Assembly: GCF_029269835.1 (NCBI RefSeq)
Contig: NZ_JARJBB010000008.1
Location: forward strand, 1-64,000
From: Streptomyces tropicalis
GTDB lineage: Bacteria > Actinomycetota > Actinomycetes > Streptomycetales > Streptomycetaceae
DNA: 64,000 nt
Reading direction: 5' to 3'
How positions within the stretch are numbered: the first letter of the stretch is position 1; each line of letters opens with the position of its first letter. Positions 48,033-56,335 of this stretch are shown here, piece after piece. Made by a program: the position numbers and the translations under genes. The notes below the pieces were generated by a model. It was not told the DNA's origin. It did not search any database and saw only the letters and a program-made list of their open reading frames with translations.

Positions 48033-48935
48033 GTGGACCCGGAACACGTCTCCGCCACTGGACGGACGAGGTCACAGCGGCCACGGCGGTCACACCGCGA
48101 GGTGGCCGACGAGCTGCGGCGCCGGATCAGGACCGGCGAGCTGCGGCCGGGACGGCGCATGCCCACCCAGGCCGCGCTCGCCGAGGAGTTCGGCGTCGAG
48201 CGCGGGACGGTGCGCGAGGCCCTGCGCACCCTGCGGGCGGAGCGCCTGCTGACCGGCGGCTCCCAGGGCAGCCCGGCGACCGTCGCACCCGACGCCGGCC
48301 CCGCGGCCGGCCCGGCGGGCCTGCCCCGGCCCACCACGCCCGCGCTCGCGCCCCGGATCGCCGCCGCCTTCGCGGCCCCCCACGTGCAGATCGACGCGCT
48401 CTGCCTGACCTCCATCTCGCTCACCCTCGCCATCGGCGAACCCCTGCGGCAGATTCACGCCGGACGGCTGAAACCGGCCAAGGTCGACGTGCGCGTGCTG
48501 CTGCCCAGCCGGGACATCGACCTCGCCTTCCCGGCTCCGGTGGAGTCCGGCCCGGCGTCCGGCGGCCTGCGACGGCGCTGGCTGCGGCAGCGCAACGCCC
48601 AGGGCCAGGTGCTCCGCCACAACCTGCTGGCCCTGCGCGGCAGTCACGGCATCGACGTGCGGGTCGCCTTCCGCGCCCTGCCCTTCACCCCGCCGGTCAA
48701 GCTCTACCTGCTCAACGGCACGGAGGCGCTGTTCGCGTACTACACGCTGCGGCGGTGTGCGGAGGAGGTCGACCACGAGCGGCTCGAGCTCTACGACGCC
48801 GAGGGGACGCAGTCCCTGCTGTTCCCCTTCGTGCCGGGTGCCGGGGCGCGCGAGGCGACCTTCGTCGAGCAGTCCCACCTGTGGTTCGACGCACTGTGGG
48901 AGACGATCAGCTCGGAGCTCCAGCTCACGACCTGA
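48033..48935 (+). CDS. devE: DevE, GntR-family developmental regulator
   Basis: 300 residues. Winged-helix domain (ADELRRRIRTGELRPGRRMPTQAALAEEFGVERGTVREALRTLRAERLL) fused to the C-terminal domain special to the DevA subfamily (VDVRVLLPSRDIDLAFP, FRALPFTPPVKLYLLNGTEALFAYYTL), which resembles a degenerate phospholipase D-like fold. A paralogue of devA lies 0.45 kb downstream; in S. coelicolor the order devE-small gene-devA-devB is the same and both regulators affect aerial growth. GTG 48033 is six bases after TACCGT, a leaderless pattern shared with devA. Confidence 0.92.
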   Translation: MDPEHVSATGRTRSQRPRRSHREVADELRRRIRTGELRPGRRMPTQAALAEEFGVERGTVREALRTLRAERLLTGGSQGSPATVAPDAGPAAGPAGLPRPTTPALAPRIAAAFAAPHVQIDALCLTSISLTLAIGEPLRQIHAGRLKPAKVDVRVLLPSRDIDLAFPAPVESGPASGGLRRRWLRQRNAQGQVLRHNLLALRGSHGIDVRVAFRALPFTPPVKLYLLNGTEALFAYYTLRRCAEEVDHERLELYDAEGTQSLLFPFVPGAGAREATFVEQSHLWFDALWETISSELQLTT

Positions 48936-48992
48936 CGCCTCCCACGGGGCCGGCGGACGGCCGGCCGGTGCGCGGTGCGGGTGCTCGGCCCG

Positions 48993-49181
48993 TCACAGGA
49001 CGGGGCCGGCGAGCAGCATCGCCAGGACCACCGCCCCGACGGAGCTGAGGGCGGGGCTCTTGGCCTTGATGCCGACGGACAGGGTCAGCAGGCCGACGAC
49101 GCCCATGGCGCCGAACCGCCACTGGACGATCTGTTCGAAGCCGACGACGAGGACGGCGGAGAGAAGAGCAGGAGCAGGCAC
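48993..49181 (-). CDS. Small membrane protein between devE and devA
   Basis: 62 residues, GTG 49181 behind GAAGGGGGA. Two or three hydrophobic segments: PALLSAVLVVGFEQIVQW, GAMGVVGLLTLSVGIKAK and LSSVGAVVLAMLLAGPVL. It lies on the opposite strand between the two dev regulators, converging on devE and divergent from devA, so it shares the devA operator region. A gene at this place (recalled as SCO4189) is conserved in streptomycetes. Function unknown. Confidence 0.8.
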   Translation of the reverse strand: MPAPALLSAVLVVGFEQIVQWRFGAMGVVGLLTLSVGIKAKSPALSSVGAVVLAMLLAGPVL

Positions 49182-49263
49182 GGCGATTCCCCCTTCGGGC
49201 GGTGGGCGGTGCGGGAGTGGACCGGAGCCGGTCGAGGCGCGGGGGGCGGGAGGCAAAACCTCT

Positions 49264-49291
49264 GCCAACTCAACCAAGTTGGCAACCAACT
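49264..49291. promoter_or_regulatory. devA operator cluster
   Basis: GCCAACT (49264-49270), then AGTTGG (49277-49282) and CCAACT (49286-49291): overlapping palindromes with the same AGTTGG-N3-CCAACT core as the devE operator. It lies between the divergent small membrane gene and devA. DevA is reported to repress its own operon, which fits. Confidence 0.72.
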
Positions 49292-49378
49292 CTGTTTAAG
49301 TTGTCCCCACTTGGCACCTACTCATAAACAACTTTCAAACAAGTGCCTTTAGATGGATCAAAGTTGTAGCGTTTGGTC

Positions 49379-50251
49379 GTGACCCAGGAGAACGTGACCG
49401 TGAACGGCAGCAGAAGGAGCTCGCCCCAGGAGATCGCCGACCACCTGCGGGAACGCATCCGCTCCGGTGTGCTCAAGCCGGGCGACCGTCTTCCCACCCA
49501 GGCCGAACTCGCCGGTGCGTTCGGGGTGGAGCGCGGCGCGGTCCGCGAGGCCCTGCGGTCACTCCGGGAGGACGGCCTCCTCAGCAACGTCACCAAGGGC
49601 AGCCCGCCGCGCGTGGCCGTCCCCAGCCCGGCCCGCGCGGAGCCCCAGCCGACGATGGTCGGTCTGGCCCCCCGGCTGACGGAGGCCTTCGCGGCCCGTC
49701 AGGTCCGTATCGACGCCGCCTGCCTCACCGCCGAGACCCTGATGCTGGCGCTCGGCGAGCCCGTGCGCCACATCCACGAGGGCCGCATCCGCCCGGAGTC
49801 GATCGACGTCCGCATCCTGCTGCCGTCGCGGAACATCAACCTGGCCTTCCCGATCTCGGTGGACCGGGACAGCCAGGACGACCCGGTGCACCAGCGCTGG
49901 CTGGCCCAGCGCAACGCCCAGGGCCACGTCCTGCGCCACAACCTCACCGCCCTGCGGGCCACCCACGGCATCGACGTCCGGGTGACCTTCCGCGCCCTGC
50001 CGTTCACCCCGCCGATGAAGCTGTACCTGCTCAACGGCGCGGAGGCCCTGATGGCGTACTACATGATCACCCGCCGGGAGGAACCCTCCGACGCCGGACT
50101 GCTGGACATGTACGACGTCATGGGCACCGAGTCCCTGCTGTTCTCCTTCGAGGAGGCGGCCGGGCGGCGGGACGCGGCGTTCGTGGCGGAATCGCAGAAG
50201 TGGTTCGACGCCCTCTGGGAAACCATCACCACGGACCTGACACTCTCCTAG
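49379..50251 (+). CDS. devA: DevA, GntR-family developmental regulator
   Basis: 290 residues. Winged helix (ADHLRERIRSGVLKPGDRLPTQAELAGAFGVERGAVREALRSLREDGLL) plus the DevA-type effector domain (IDVRILLPSRNINLAFP, FRALPFTPPMKLYLLNGAEALMAYYMI). Required for normal aerial hyphae and spores in S. coelicolor (SCO4190), where it forms an operon with devB. GTG 49379 lies six bases after TAGCGT; TTG 49373 would lie in the spacer. Upstream of the -10, AAAGTTGTA is almost identical to the devE promoter (GAAGTTGTA). Its stop overlaps the devB start by one base (TAGTG). Confidence 0.94.
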   Translation: MTQENVTVNGSRRSSPQEIADHLRERIRSGVLKPGDRLPTQAELAGAFGVERGAVREALRSLREDGLLSNVTKGSPPRVAVPSPARAEPQPTMVGLAPRLTEAFAARQVRIDAACLTAETLMLALGEPVRHIHEGRIRPESIDVRILLPSRNINLAFPISVDRDSQDDPVHQRWLAQRNAQGHVLRHNLTALRATHGIDVRVTFRALPFTPPMKLYLLNGAEALMAYYMITRREEPSDAGLLDMYDVMGTESLLFSFEEAAGRRDAAFVAESQKWFDALWETITTDLTLS

Positions 50252-51000
50252 TGACTTCTGATGCGACGCAGACCGAACCGGTGATGGAAATGACCGGGGA
50301 AGCGACCGAAAGACTGCGGGAGACGATCACACGGGCACGGGTCGTGCTCTGGGACTTCGACGGGCCGATCTGCCGGCTGTTCGCCGGGCACTCGGCGGAA
50401 CGGGTCGCGGGCGACCTCGCCGACTGGCTGGAGGGACGCGGCCTGCGCGGTCTGCTGTCCGCGCCCGAACGGGAGTCGCTCGACCCGCACGTCGTCCTGC
50501 GCGCCGTCGACCGCCGGCACCCCAACAGCGACCTCGTGGCCGAGCTGGAGGAGCGCCTCACCCAGGAGGAGCTGAGGGCGGCGGCCTCGGCGATGCCCAC
50601 CCCGTACGCGGACCCCCTGATCCGCACCTGGGCGGCCATGGGTTCGCGGCTGGCCATCGCCACGAACAACTCGCCCGTCGTGGTGCGCAGCTACCTGGAG
50701 GGCCGCGGCCTGCTGCCCTGCTTCGCCCCCCACCTCTACGGCCGCACCGGGGAGCTCCACCACCTCAAGCCCCACCCGCACTGCCTCAACCGGGCCCTGA
50801 CCGCGACGGGCGCGGCCCCCGCCGACGCCCTGATGATCGGCGACACCCCCTCCGACCACGAGGCCTCGCTGCGCGCCGGCGTCCCGTTCCTCGGCTACGC
50901 CCGCAACCCCCGCAAGGCCAAGCTCCTGCGCGAGGCGGGAGCCGCGCTGGTCGTCGACTCCCTGGAGGCGGTGCTGCGCGCGCTGCGCGACCGTGCCTGA
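50251..51000 (+). CDS. devB: DevB, HAD-family hydrolase
   Basis: 249 residues, haloacid dehalogenase-type phosphatase. Motif I LWDFDGPICRLF (nucleophile Asp in DFDG), motif II in ATNNS, motif III Lys in HLKPHPHC and motif IV IGDTPSDHEAS are in order, with a helical cap between I and II. It is the second gene of the devAB operon; the S. coelicolor homologue is SCO4191. Substrate unknown. GTG 50251 is coupled to the devA stop as TAGTG; ATG 50284 or 50290 are alternative starts. Confidence 0.9.
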   Translation: MTSDATQTEPVMEMTGEATERLRETITRARVVLWDFDGPICRLFAGHSAERVAGDLADWLEGRGLRGLLSAPERESLDPHVVLRAVDRRHPNSDLVAELEERLTQEELRAAASAMPTPYADPLIRTWAAMGSRLAIATNNSPVVVRSYLEGRGLLPCFAPHLYGRTGELHHLKPHPHCLNRALTATGAAPADALMIGDTPSDHEASLRAGVPFLGYARNPRKAKLLREAGAALVVDSLEAVLRALRDRA

Positions 51001-51267
51001 GACGCGGCCGGAGCGACCGTCCGGCACACCGGCGGAGCGACCGCCGCCGCGGCCGTCCTGACGCCGTGTACGCAGTGACGGAAGTGTCCAGGTCGCCCCG
51101 CGGTGGTGCTGTAGCATGCCCGCACCGCGTGGGCAACAGCTCCGCCGGACACGTGAAGCACGCCCAGAGCCGGGACAGCCGGCCCGGAAGGTGCTGACGC
51201 GCGCCGGACCCACGGCCGAGGCGCACCACCCCTTGCGCCCACCCGGCTCGTGCACCGGTCGTGCGTG

Positions 51268-51284
51268 GTATGTCCGTGACATAC
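51268..51284. promoter_or_regulatory. 17-bp palindrome at the start of the double-kinase gene
   Basis: Perfect inverted repeat GTATGTC-CGT-GACATAC. It covers the first in-frame ATG (51270). Either the operator overlaps the start of a leaderless or short-leader mRNA, or the true start is a later GTG (51306 region onward). Confidence 0.55.
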
Positions 51285-53498
51285 CGTTTGCGTACCTTCC
51301 TTCCTGTGCGAGCGTCTGGAGCGGCCGTGGGCGCACCATCCCTCCCCCGTCCCACTCCGGGGGAGCGCGCCCGGCGCGAGATGGAGGCGTTCGTGCGGCT
51401 CGCCCGGCAGGGCCGGCCGACCGGCGGACACCACCACCGGAACCACGTCGTACCGCTGACGGAGCCGGTGGCCGCGCTCCTCGGCCGCGAGCCGGGCACC
51501 CTCGTGACGGTGCGGATCCGCCGCACCGACGCGCTGCCGGTGGTGATCCGCACCTGGGACGACGAGACGCGTGTGCTGGACGCCGTCGCGCACGTGCTCC
51601 CGGAGGCGCCCCGGTGCCTGTTCGCCGGGGACGGGTTCGCCGTCCACAGCCATGTGGAGGGCGTCCCGCTCTCCGGCCCGTACCCCGACGGCACGCCGGT
51701 CGACCCCCTGCACGTCGCCGCGCTCGCGGACCTGCTCGCGCGGACGACCCGGGTGCGGCGCGCGGCGCTGCCGCCGCTGCCGTCCGGCTGGCCCGGCCAC
51801 CACGCGGACAGCCAGGGATTCCTGCGCACGCTGGCCCGCCTGGCGAACCAGCAGATCCGGCAGCCCAACGTGGCCGGTTTCGGCGGGCTGTTCGCGCAGC
51901 TGGGCATCCCCGAGGACGCCCTGACGCGGCTGGCCGCCCGGGTGCCCGCGATGGCCCGCCGGCCCTTCGGCCTGCTCCACACCGACCTGCACCGCGACAA
52001 CCTGATCCTGTCGCACGGCCGGGTGCCGCCGCTGACCTGCGTCGACTGGGAACTGGCGACCTACGGCGACCCGCTGCACGACCTCGCCACCCACCTGGTG
52101 CGGATGCGCTACCCCGCCCACCAGCGGGACGCGGTCGTGGACGCCTGGGCGGCGGCCGTGGAACGCGTCCGGCCCGCCGCGGTCAACGGCCTGGCCAGGG
52201 ACCTGCGCCACTACGTCGCCTTCGAGCGGGCGCAGTCCGTCTACCCGGACGTGATGCGCGCGGCGACGGAACTGGCCCGCACCCAGGACCAGAAGAACCT
52301 GGACGGGGCGACGTCCCGCGTGCACCGGGCGCTGCGGGCGGCGGCCGAGCCGCTGGGCCTCGCCGACGTGCCGGACGGGACGGAGATCGAGCGGATCCTC
52401 TTCCGCTGGACCGCCTCCCGCACCGTGGTCGCGCGCGGCCGCCCGCGCGGCGCCCTCGCGTGGACCTGGGACCCGCGCCTCCCGCGCCGCGACGACTTCC
52501 CCGAACGGGCCGTGTCCGACGCCCTGATGGCCGAGGGGATGGCTCCCGCGGGCCGGGTCTTCAAGGGCACGGCCCACCTCAACTCGGTGGTCCGGGTGCC
52601 CGGGGTCGACCAGCCGGTCGTGGTGCGCCGCCGGCTGGCCCGCGTGTGCCGCCGGGAGCCGAGCTTCCTCAGCGAGCACGCCGTGCTGCGCGCCATCGAG
52701 CGGTCCGGGGTCCCGGTGCACGCGCCCCGGGCCCTCGCGCTCGGGCACAGCCACCGGGGCCAGGCCTTCGCGATCCACACCTACGTCGGGCCCGACGACG
52801 CCGACCGCCCCCCGGACCATCCGGTGCACGGCCTGCTGCCGCACGAGGCGGACGCGCTCGTCGACCAGCTCTGCGCCCTGGCGGACGTGGACTACCGGGA
52901 ACTCGACCCGGTCGCCGGCGAGGAGGTCTTCTTCACCTGGCTCTGCGACCAGCTCGTCCTGCTCGTCGCGGGTCTGCCGAAGGAGTCGCAGCAGCTGGCC
53001 CGGCAGCTCGGCCTGCCGGACGCCGAACGGCTCCGCCAGATCCTCTCCCGCCACGGGGTCGGCGAGCGGTCCCTGGCCCTGCTGCACGGCGACCTCAACC
53101 CGTGGAACCTGGTGCGCCGCGAGGGCGCCCGCGGCCTCACCGTCATCGACTGGGAGATGGCGCTCGTCGGCGACCCGCTGTACGACCTGGTGCGGCACCT
53201 GCACCTGACCCCCAACCGCCCCGAGATCCGCGAGCGGATGTTCCGCCGCTGGGAGCGGCGCATGCCCGCCCGCTGCACGGCCGGCTGGCAGCGGGACTGG
53301 CGGGTGTACGGGTGGCTGGAGACCGTCCGGTCCGCCTACGTCGACCTCGACCGGCTGGTGACCCGGGCGGGCCTGGACGCCCCCAACGTCCGCAGGGCCG
53401 TCGACTCCTACGCGACGACCCTCGCGGTGGCCACCGGCTCCCTGGGCCTGCCGGTCCGCTCGGTGGCCGGTGCCCACCCCGGACGTGCGCGCGCGTAG
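51270..53498 (+). CDS. Fused double aminoglycoside phosphotransferase-like kinase
   Basis: 742 residues with two complete APH/choline-kinase-type catalytic cores. First: HTDLHRDN near 237 and CVDWELATYGDPLHDLATHLVRM; second: HGDLNPWN near 606 and VIDWEMALVGDPLYDLVRHLHL. Each has the Brenner Asp/Asn and the metal-binding Asp. The first 50 residues are not kinase-like. Such tandem fusions are unusual; single-domain relatives phosphorylate antibiotics, choline, homoserine or macrolides. The start is uncertain because a palindrome covers ATG 51270. Confidence 0.85.
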   Translation: MSVTYRLRTFLPVRASGAAVGAPSLPRPTPGERARREMEAFVRLARQGRPTGGHHHRNHVVPLTEPVAALLGREPGTLVTVRIRRTDALPVVIRTWDDETRVLDAVAHVLPEAPRCLFAGDGFAVHSHVEGVPLSGPYPDGTPVDPLHVAALADLLARTTRVRRAALPPLPSGWPGHHADSQGFLRTLARLANQQIRQPNVAGFGGLFAQLGIPEDALTRLAARVPAMARRPFGLLHTDLHRDNLILSHGRVPPLTCVDWELATYGDPLHDLATHLVRMRYPAHQRDAVVDAWAAAVERVRPAAVNGLARDLRHYVAFERAQSVYPDVMRAATELARTQDQKNLDGATSRVHRALRAAAEPLGLADVPDGTEIERILFRWTASRTVVARGRPRGALAWTWDPRLPRRDDFPERAVSDALMAEGMAPAGRVFKGTAHLNSVVRVPGVDQPVVVRRRLARVCRREPSFLSEHAVLRAIERSGVPVHAPRALALGHSHRGQAFAIHTYVGPDDADRPPDHPVHGLLPHEADALVDQLCALADVDYRELDPVAGEEVFFTWLCDQLVLLVAGLPKESQQLARQLGLPDAERLRQILSRHGVGERSLALLHGDLNPWNLVRREGARGLTVIDWEMALVGDPLYDLVRHLHLTPNRPEIRERMFRRWERRMPARCTAGWQRDWRVYGWLETVRSAYVDLDRLVTRAGLDAPNVRRAVDSYATTLAVATGSLGLPVRSVAGAHPGRARA

Positions 53499-53545
53499 CG
53501 GGACGCCCGAGGCGCGCCGGTGCCCCGGGACGCATCCTGGTGCCG

Positions 53546-54034
53546 ATGACCCTGCTCTTCCTCGACGTCGACGGGACGCTGATCCCGTACGGGTCGACCC
53601 GCCCGTACCCCGTCCACGGGCCGCCCTCGCCCGGGGACGCCGGCCATCCGCTGCTGTCCCGGATCGATCCCACGCTCGGCCCGCGGCTGGCGGCGCTCGG
53701 GTGCGAGACGGTGTGGGCGACCACCTGGCTGGAGGATGCGAACACCTGCGTCGCCCCGCGGCTCGGGCTGCCGCCGCTGCCCCTCGTGGACTGGCCCGAC
53801 CCGGCGCAGAGCGGGCCGGACGAGGTGCGGGGGCTGCACTGGAAGACGCGGCCGCTGGTGGCCCACGCGGCCGGCCGCCCGTTCGTCTGGCTCGACGACG
53901 AGATCACCGCCGTCGACCGCATCTGGGTCGCCGCCCACCACACGGCCCGCGCCCTCCTCCACCGCGTCGACCACCGCCGCGGCCTCACCGACACCGACCT
54001 GGCAGCGGTCCGGGCCTGGCTCACCATCGGCTGA
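53546..54034 (+). CDS. Small HAD-like hydrolase
   Basis: 162 residues. Begins MTLLFLDVDGTLIPYG, motif I of HAD phosphatases, followed by ETVWATTWLEDANTCVAPRLGLPPLP (motif II Thr in ATTW) and FVWLDDEITAVDR (motif IV-like). It has no large cap, as in small HAD proteins that act on polynucleotides or proteins. The start is 47 bases after the double-kinase gene, so the two may be cotranscribed. GTG 53540 is a possible start. Confidence 0.82.
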   Translation: MTLLFLDVDGTLIPYGSTRPYPVHGPPSPGDAGHPLLSRIDPTLGPRLAALGCETVWATTWLEDANTCVAPRLGLPPLPLVDWPDPAQSGPDEVRGLHWKTRPLVAHAAGRPFVWLDDEITAVDRIWVAAHHTARALLHRVDHRRGLTDTDLAAVRAWLTIG

Positions 54035-54446
54035 GCCGTACCGCCGGGGCCGTGCCGTGCGGGGTTCAGGGCCGGGCAGGCCGGTGCGCGGGGAGAGTCC
54101 AGCGTGGGGCGCTCGCGTTCGTCCGGCCCGCGGACCGGCGGATTGGCGTCCAGCCCGTCGCGCGGCAGCACCTCGGAGCCGGCGGCGACGGTGTCGTAGG
54201 CCGAACGGGTGGAGTGCAGGGAGGTCCCTTCGCCCATGCCCGAGGACCCTGGCCCCGGTGCACACACCCGGGCCGACCCCGGCCCGCTCCGGCCGAGCTG
54301 CCCGGATCCGGCGGGCCGTCCGCCCGTGCCGTGAGCGTGTCCGTTACTCCCGGCGGTCGCGGGGTACCCCTCGGGGGACGTGGGGTGGCGCACAATTGCA
54401 AGCGGACTGCTTGCAATTGTTAGCGAAGCTGGTGCAAGGTAGGGGC
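54035..54446. other. Intergenic region before the XRE regulator
   Basis: 412 bases without a credible gene. The right end holds the 12-bp palindrome (54392-54420) and the ribosome-binding site. An A+T-rich patch around it stands out from the surrounding sequence. Confidence 0.6.
54392..54420. promoter_or_regulatory. 12-bp palindromic operator upstream of the XRE gene
   Basis: Perfect arms ACAATTGCAAGC (54392-54403) and GCTTGCAATTGT (54409-54420) with a GGACT spacer, 27-55 bases before the XRE start. Probably the autoregulatory site of the regulator encoded next. Confidence 0.8.
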
Positions 54447-55028
54447 ATGGCATCGCTCAACGTCGGCAACCTCGGTGAGTACCTGCGCGAGCAGCGGCGC
54501 AATGCGCAGCTGTCGCTGCGGCAGCTCGCCGATGCCGCCGGGGTGTCCAATCCGTACCTGAGCCAGATCGAGCGCGGGCTGCGCAAGCCGAGCGCGGAGG
54601 TGCTGCAGCAGGTCGCCAAGGCGCTGCGCATCTCCGCGGAGACGCTGTACGTGCGGGCCGGGATCCTCGACGCCGAGCGGGAGCGGGACGAGGTGGAGAC
54701 GCGCGCCGTCATCCTCGCCGACCCCTCCCTCAGCGAGCGGCAGAAGCAGGTGCTGCTCCAGATCTACGAGTCCTTCCGCAAGGAGAACGGGTTCGGGATC
54801 GCCAGGGCGGCCCAGGGCACGGACGACGGCGCGGGGAGCACGGCCGGTGCCGGACCCACCGGCCACGGCACCCCCGCCGACCGCCCCGACGGCCCGGGGG
54901 ACACCCCCGGAGCCGACGGCGAGGACGGCATACGCCCCGCCCCCGCGGTGGACGGCGGCCGTTCCGCGGAGCACCCCACCCGCACGTCCGGCGGCAGCGC
55001 CGCCGCCGAGCGGAGACCGGCCGGCTGA
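54447..55028 (+). CDS. XRE-family helix-turn-helix regulator
   Basis: 193 residues. A classic HTH_3 domain at 8-65: LGEYLREQRRNAQLSLRQLADAAGVSNPYLSQIERGLRKPSAEVLQQVAKALRIS. A helical segment follows (ILADPSLSERQKQVLLQIYESFRKENG), then a disordered Gly/Ala/Pro/Asp-rich tail of about 75 residues. ATG 54447 has AAGGTAGGGG just upstream. Next gene on the strand is the HbhA-like protein, 98 bases away; the pairing may reflect a regulator with its target. Confidence 0.93.
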   Translation: MASLNVGNLGEYLREQRRNAQLSLRQLADAAGVSNPYLSQIERGLRKPSAEVLQQVAKALRISAETLYVRAGILDAERERDEVETRAVILADPSLSERQKQVLLQIYESFRKENGFGIARAAQGTDDGAGSTAGAGPTGHGTPADRPDGPGDTPGADGEDGIRPAPAVDGGRSAEHPTRTSGGSAAAERRPAG

Positions 55029-55126
55029 CCGCAGGGCCCGGAAACGGGACGGACAGCCGGCCGGCCGGCCGCGCACCAGCACCACCTGAAACCCTCAGCA
55101 GCACACGACCCGGGAGGTCCCGCACC

Positions 55127-55795
55127 ATGGCCATCACCGACGACCTGCGCAAGACCCTCAGCGACCCGACGCCGCTCTACTTCGCCGCGGGCACCGCGGA
55201 CCTGGCCCTGCAGCAGGCCAAGAAGGTGCCCGCCCTGGTGGAGCAGTTCCGTACCGAGGCCCCGGCCCGCATCGACGCCGTGCGCAACACCGACCCCAAG
55301 GCCGTCCAGGAGCGGGCCGCCGCCCGCGCCAAGGAGGCCGGCACCCGGGTCAAGGAGACCCAGACGACCATCCAGAACCGGGTGGGCGAGTTCCTGAACT
55401 CCCTGGACTCCGACCTGAAGAAGTTCTCCACCAACCTCGACTCCGACCTGAAGAAGCTCGGTGAGACCGCCCAGGACTTCGCCCTGCGCGGTGTCGGCGT
55501 CGCCGCCGAGTACGCGGTGAAGGCCCGCGAGACCTACGAGAAGGTCGCCGAGCACGGCGAGAGCACCGTGCGGAACTGGCGCGGCCAGGCCGCCGAGGGC
55601 ATCGAGGAGATCGCCGAGGACGTCGAGGAGCTCGCCATCGCGGTCGAGCCGCGCACGGAGCCGGTGACCGTGAAGGACGACACCCCCACCGCGTCCAAGG
55701 TGGCCGAGCCCCCGGCCAAGAAGCCGGCCCCGGTCCGCAAGCCCCCGGTGAACCGCAAGACCAACGGCCGGAAGACCACGCCGCCGGCGAAGTAG
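55127..55795 (+). CDS. HbhA-like coiled-coil protein with Lys/Pro-rich tail
   Basis: 222 residues. A long alpha-helical, coiled-coil-forming N-terminal part with an internal near repeat (LDSDLKKFSTNLDSDLKKLG) is followed by a Lys/Pro-rich C-terminus (KKPAPVRKPPVNRKTNGRKTTPPAK). This matches mycobacterial heparin-binding haemagglutinin, which has a coiled coil plus a basic tail. No signal peptide. In Streptomyces a role in adhesion is unlikely; binding of nucleic acid or polyanions, or lipid-droplet association, are other options. Confidence 0.82.
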   Translation: MAITDDLRKTLSDPTPLYFAAGTADLALQQAKKVPALVEQFRTEAPARIDAVRNTDPKAVQERAAARAKEAGTRVKETQTTIQNRVGEFLNSLDSDLKKFSTNLDSDLKKLGETAQDFALRGVGVAAEYAVKARETYEKVAEHGESTVRNWRGQAAEGIEEIAEDVEELAIAVEPRTEPVTVKDDTPTASKVAEPPAKKPAPVRKPPVNRKTNGRKTTPPAK

Positions 55796-55883
55796 CAGCG
55801 GCGGAACGGGCCGGGCACTCCTCGGGTGTCCGGCCCGTTTCTCCGGGTACGGTGGCCGCAGAGGAATCGGGAGAGAACGGGCG

Positions 55884-56237
55884 GTGGACAGCATGCTGAT
55901 GTTGGGCTTCGCGGGGTTCCTGGGGTTGTTGAAGATCCTGCTCATGGCCCTGGCCGCGTTCGGGCTGTGCGACGCCGCCTTCCGCCGTGAGGACGCCTTC
56001 CGCGCGGCGGACAAGCAGAACAAGGTGTTCTGGCTCGTCGTCCTCGGCCTCGCGCTGGTGGTCAGCGCCCTGTTCTCGGTGCTGTCGTTCCTGCCGGTCA
56101 TCGGCGTGATCGCGAGCATCGTCTACATCGTGGACGTCCGCCCCGCCGTGAAGCAGGTCTCCGGCGGCAGCGGCTGGGGCCGCCGCCGCGGCAGCAGCAG
56201 CGACGGTCCGTACGGGCCGTACAACGGCGGCCGCTGA
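55884..56237 (+). CDS. DUF2516 family membrane protein
   Basis: 117 residues. Two or three membrane helices (FAGFLGLLKILLMALAAFGLCDAAF; VFWLVVLGLALVVSALFSVLSFLPVIGVIASIVYIVDVRP) with a basic loop RREDAFRAADKQNK and a Gly/Ser/Arg-rich tail. Matches DUF2516, an actinobacterial family of unknown role. GTG 55884; GGGAGAG is found upstream. A strong terminator follows the stop. Confidence 0.85.
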   Translation: MDSMLMLGFAGFLGLLKILLMALAAFGLCDAAFRREDAFRAADKQNKVFWLVVLGLALVVSALFSVLSFLPVIGVIASIVYIVDVRPAVKQVSGGSGWGRRRGSSSDGPYGPYNGGR

Positions 56238-56255
56238 GCACCCTCGGACACACCA

Positions 56256-56294
56256 CGGCCGAGCCCCCGCCCGGGAAGGGCGGGGGCTCGGCCG
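56256..56294. terminator. Bidirectional terminator
   Basis: Perfect 17-bp arms CGGCCGAGCCCCCGCCC (56256-56272) and its complement (56278-56294) with a GGGAA loop, between the convergent DUF2516 and phosphatase genes. Confidence 0.9.
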
Positions 56295-56335
56295 CGTCAG
56301 GGGTGCGGTCGCGGGAGGCGCGGCCGGCCGGAGGG

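Noticed and set aside
50895..53477. 860-residue leftward frame
   Set aside because: Antisense shadow of the double-kinase gene.
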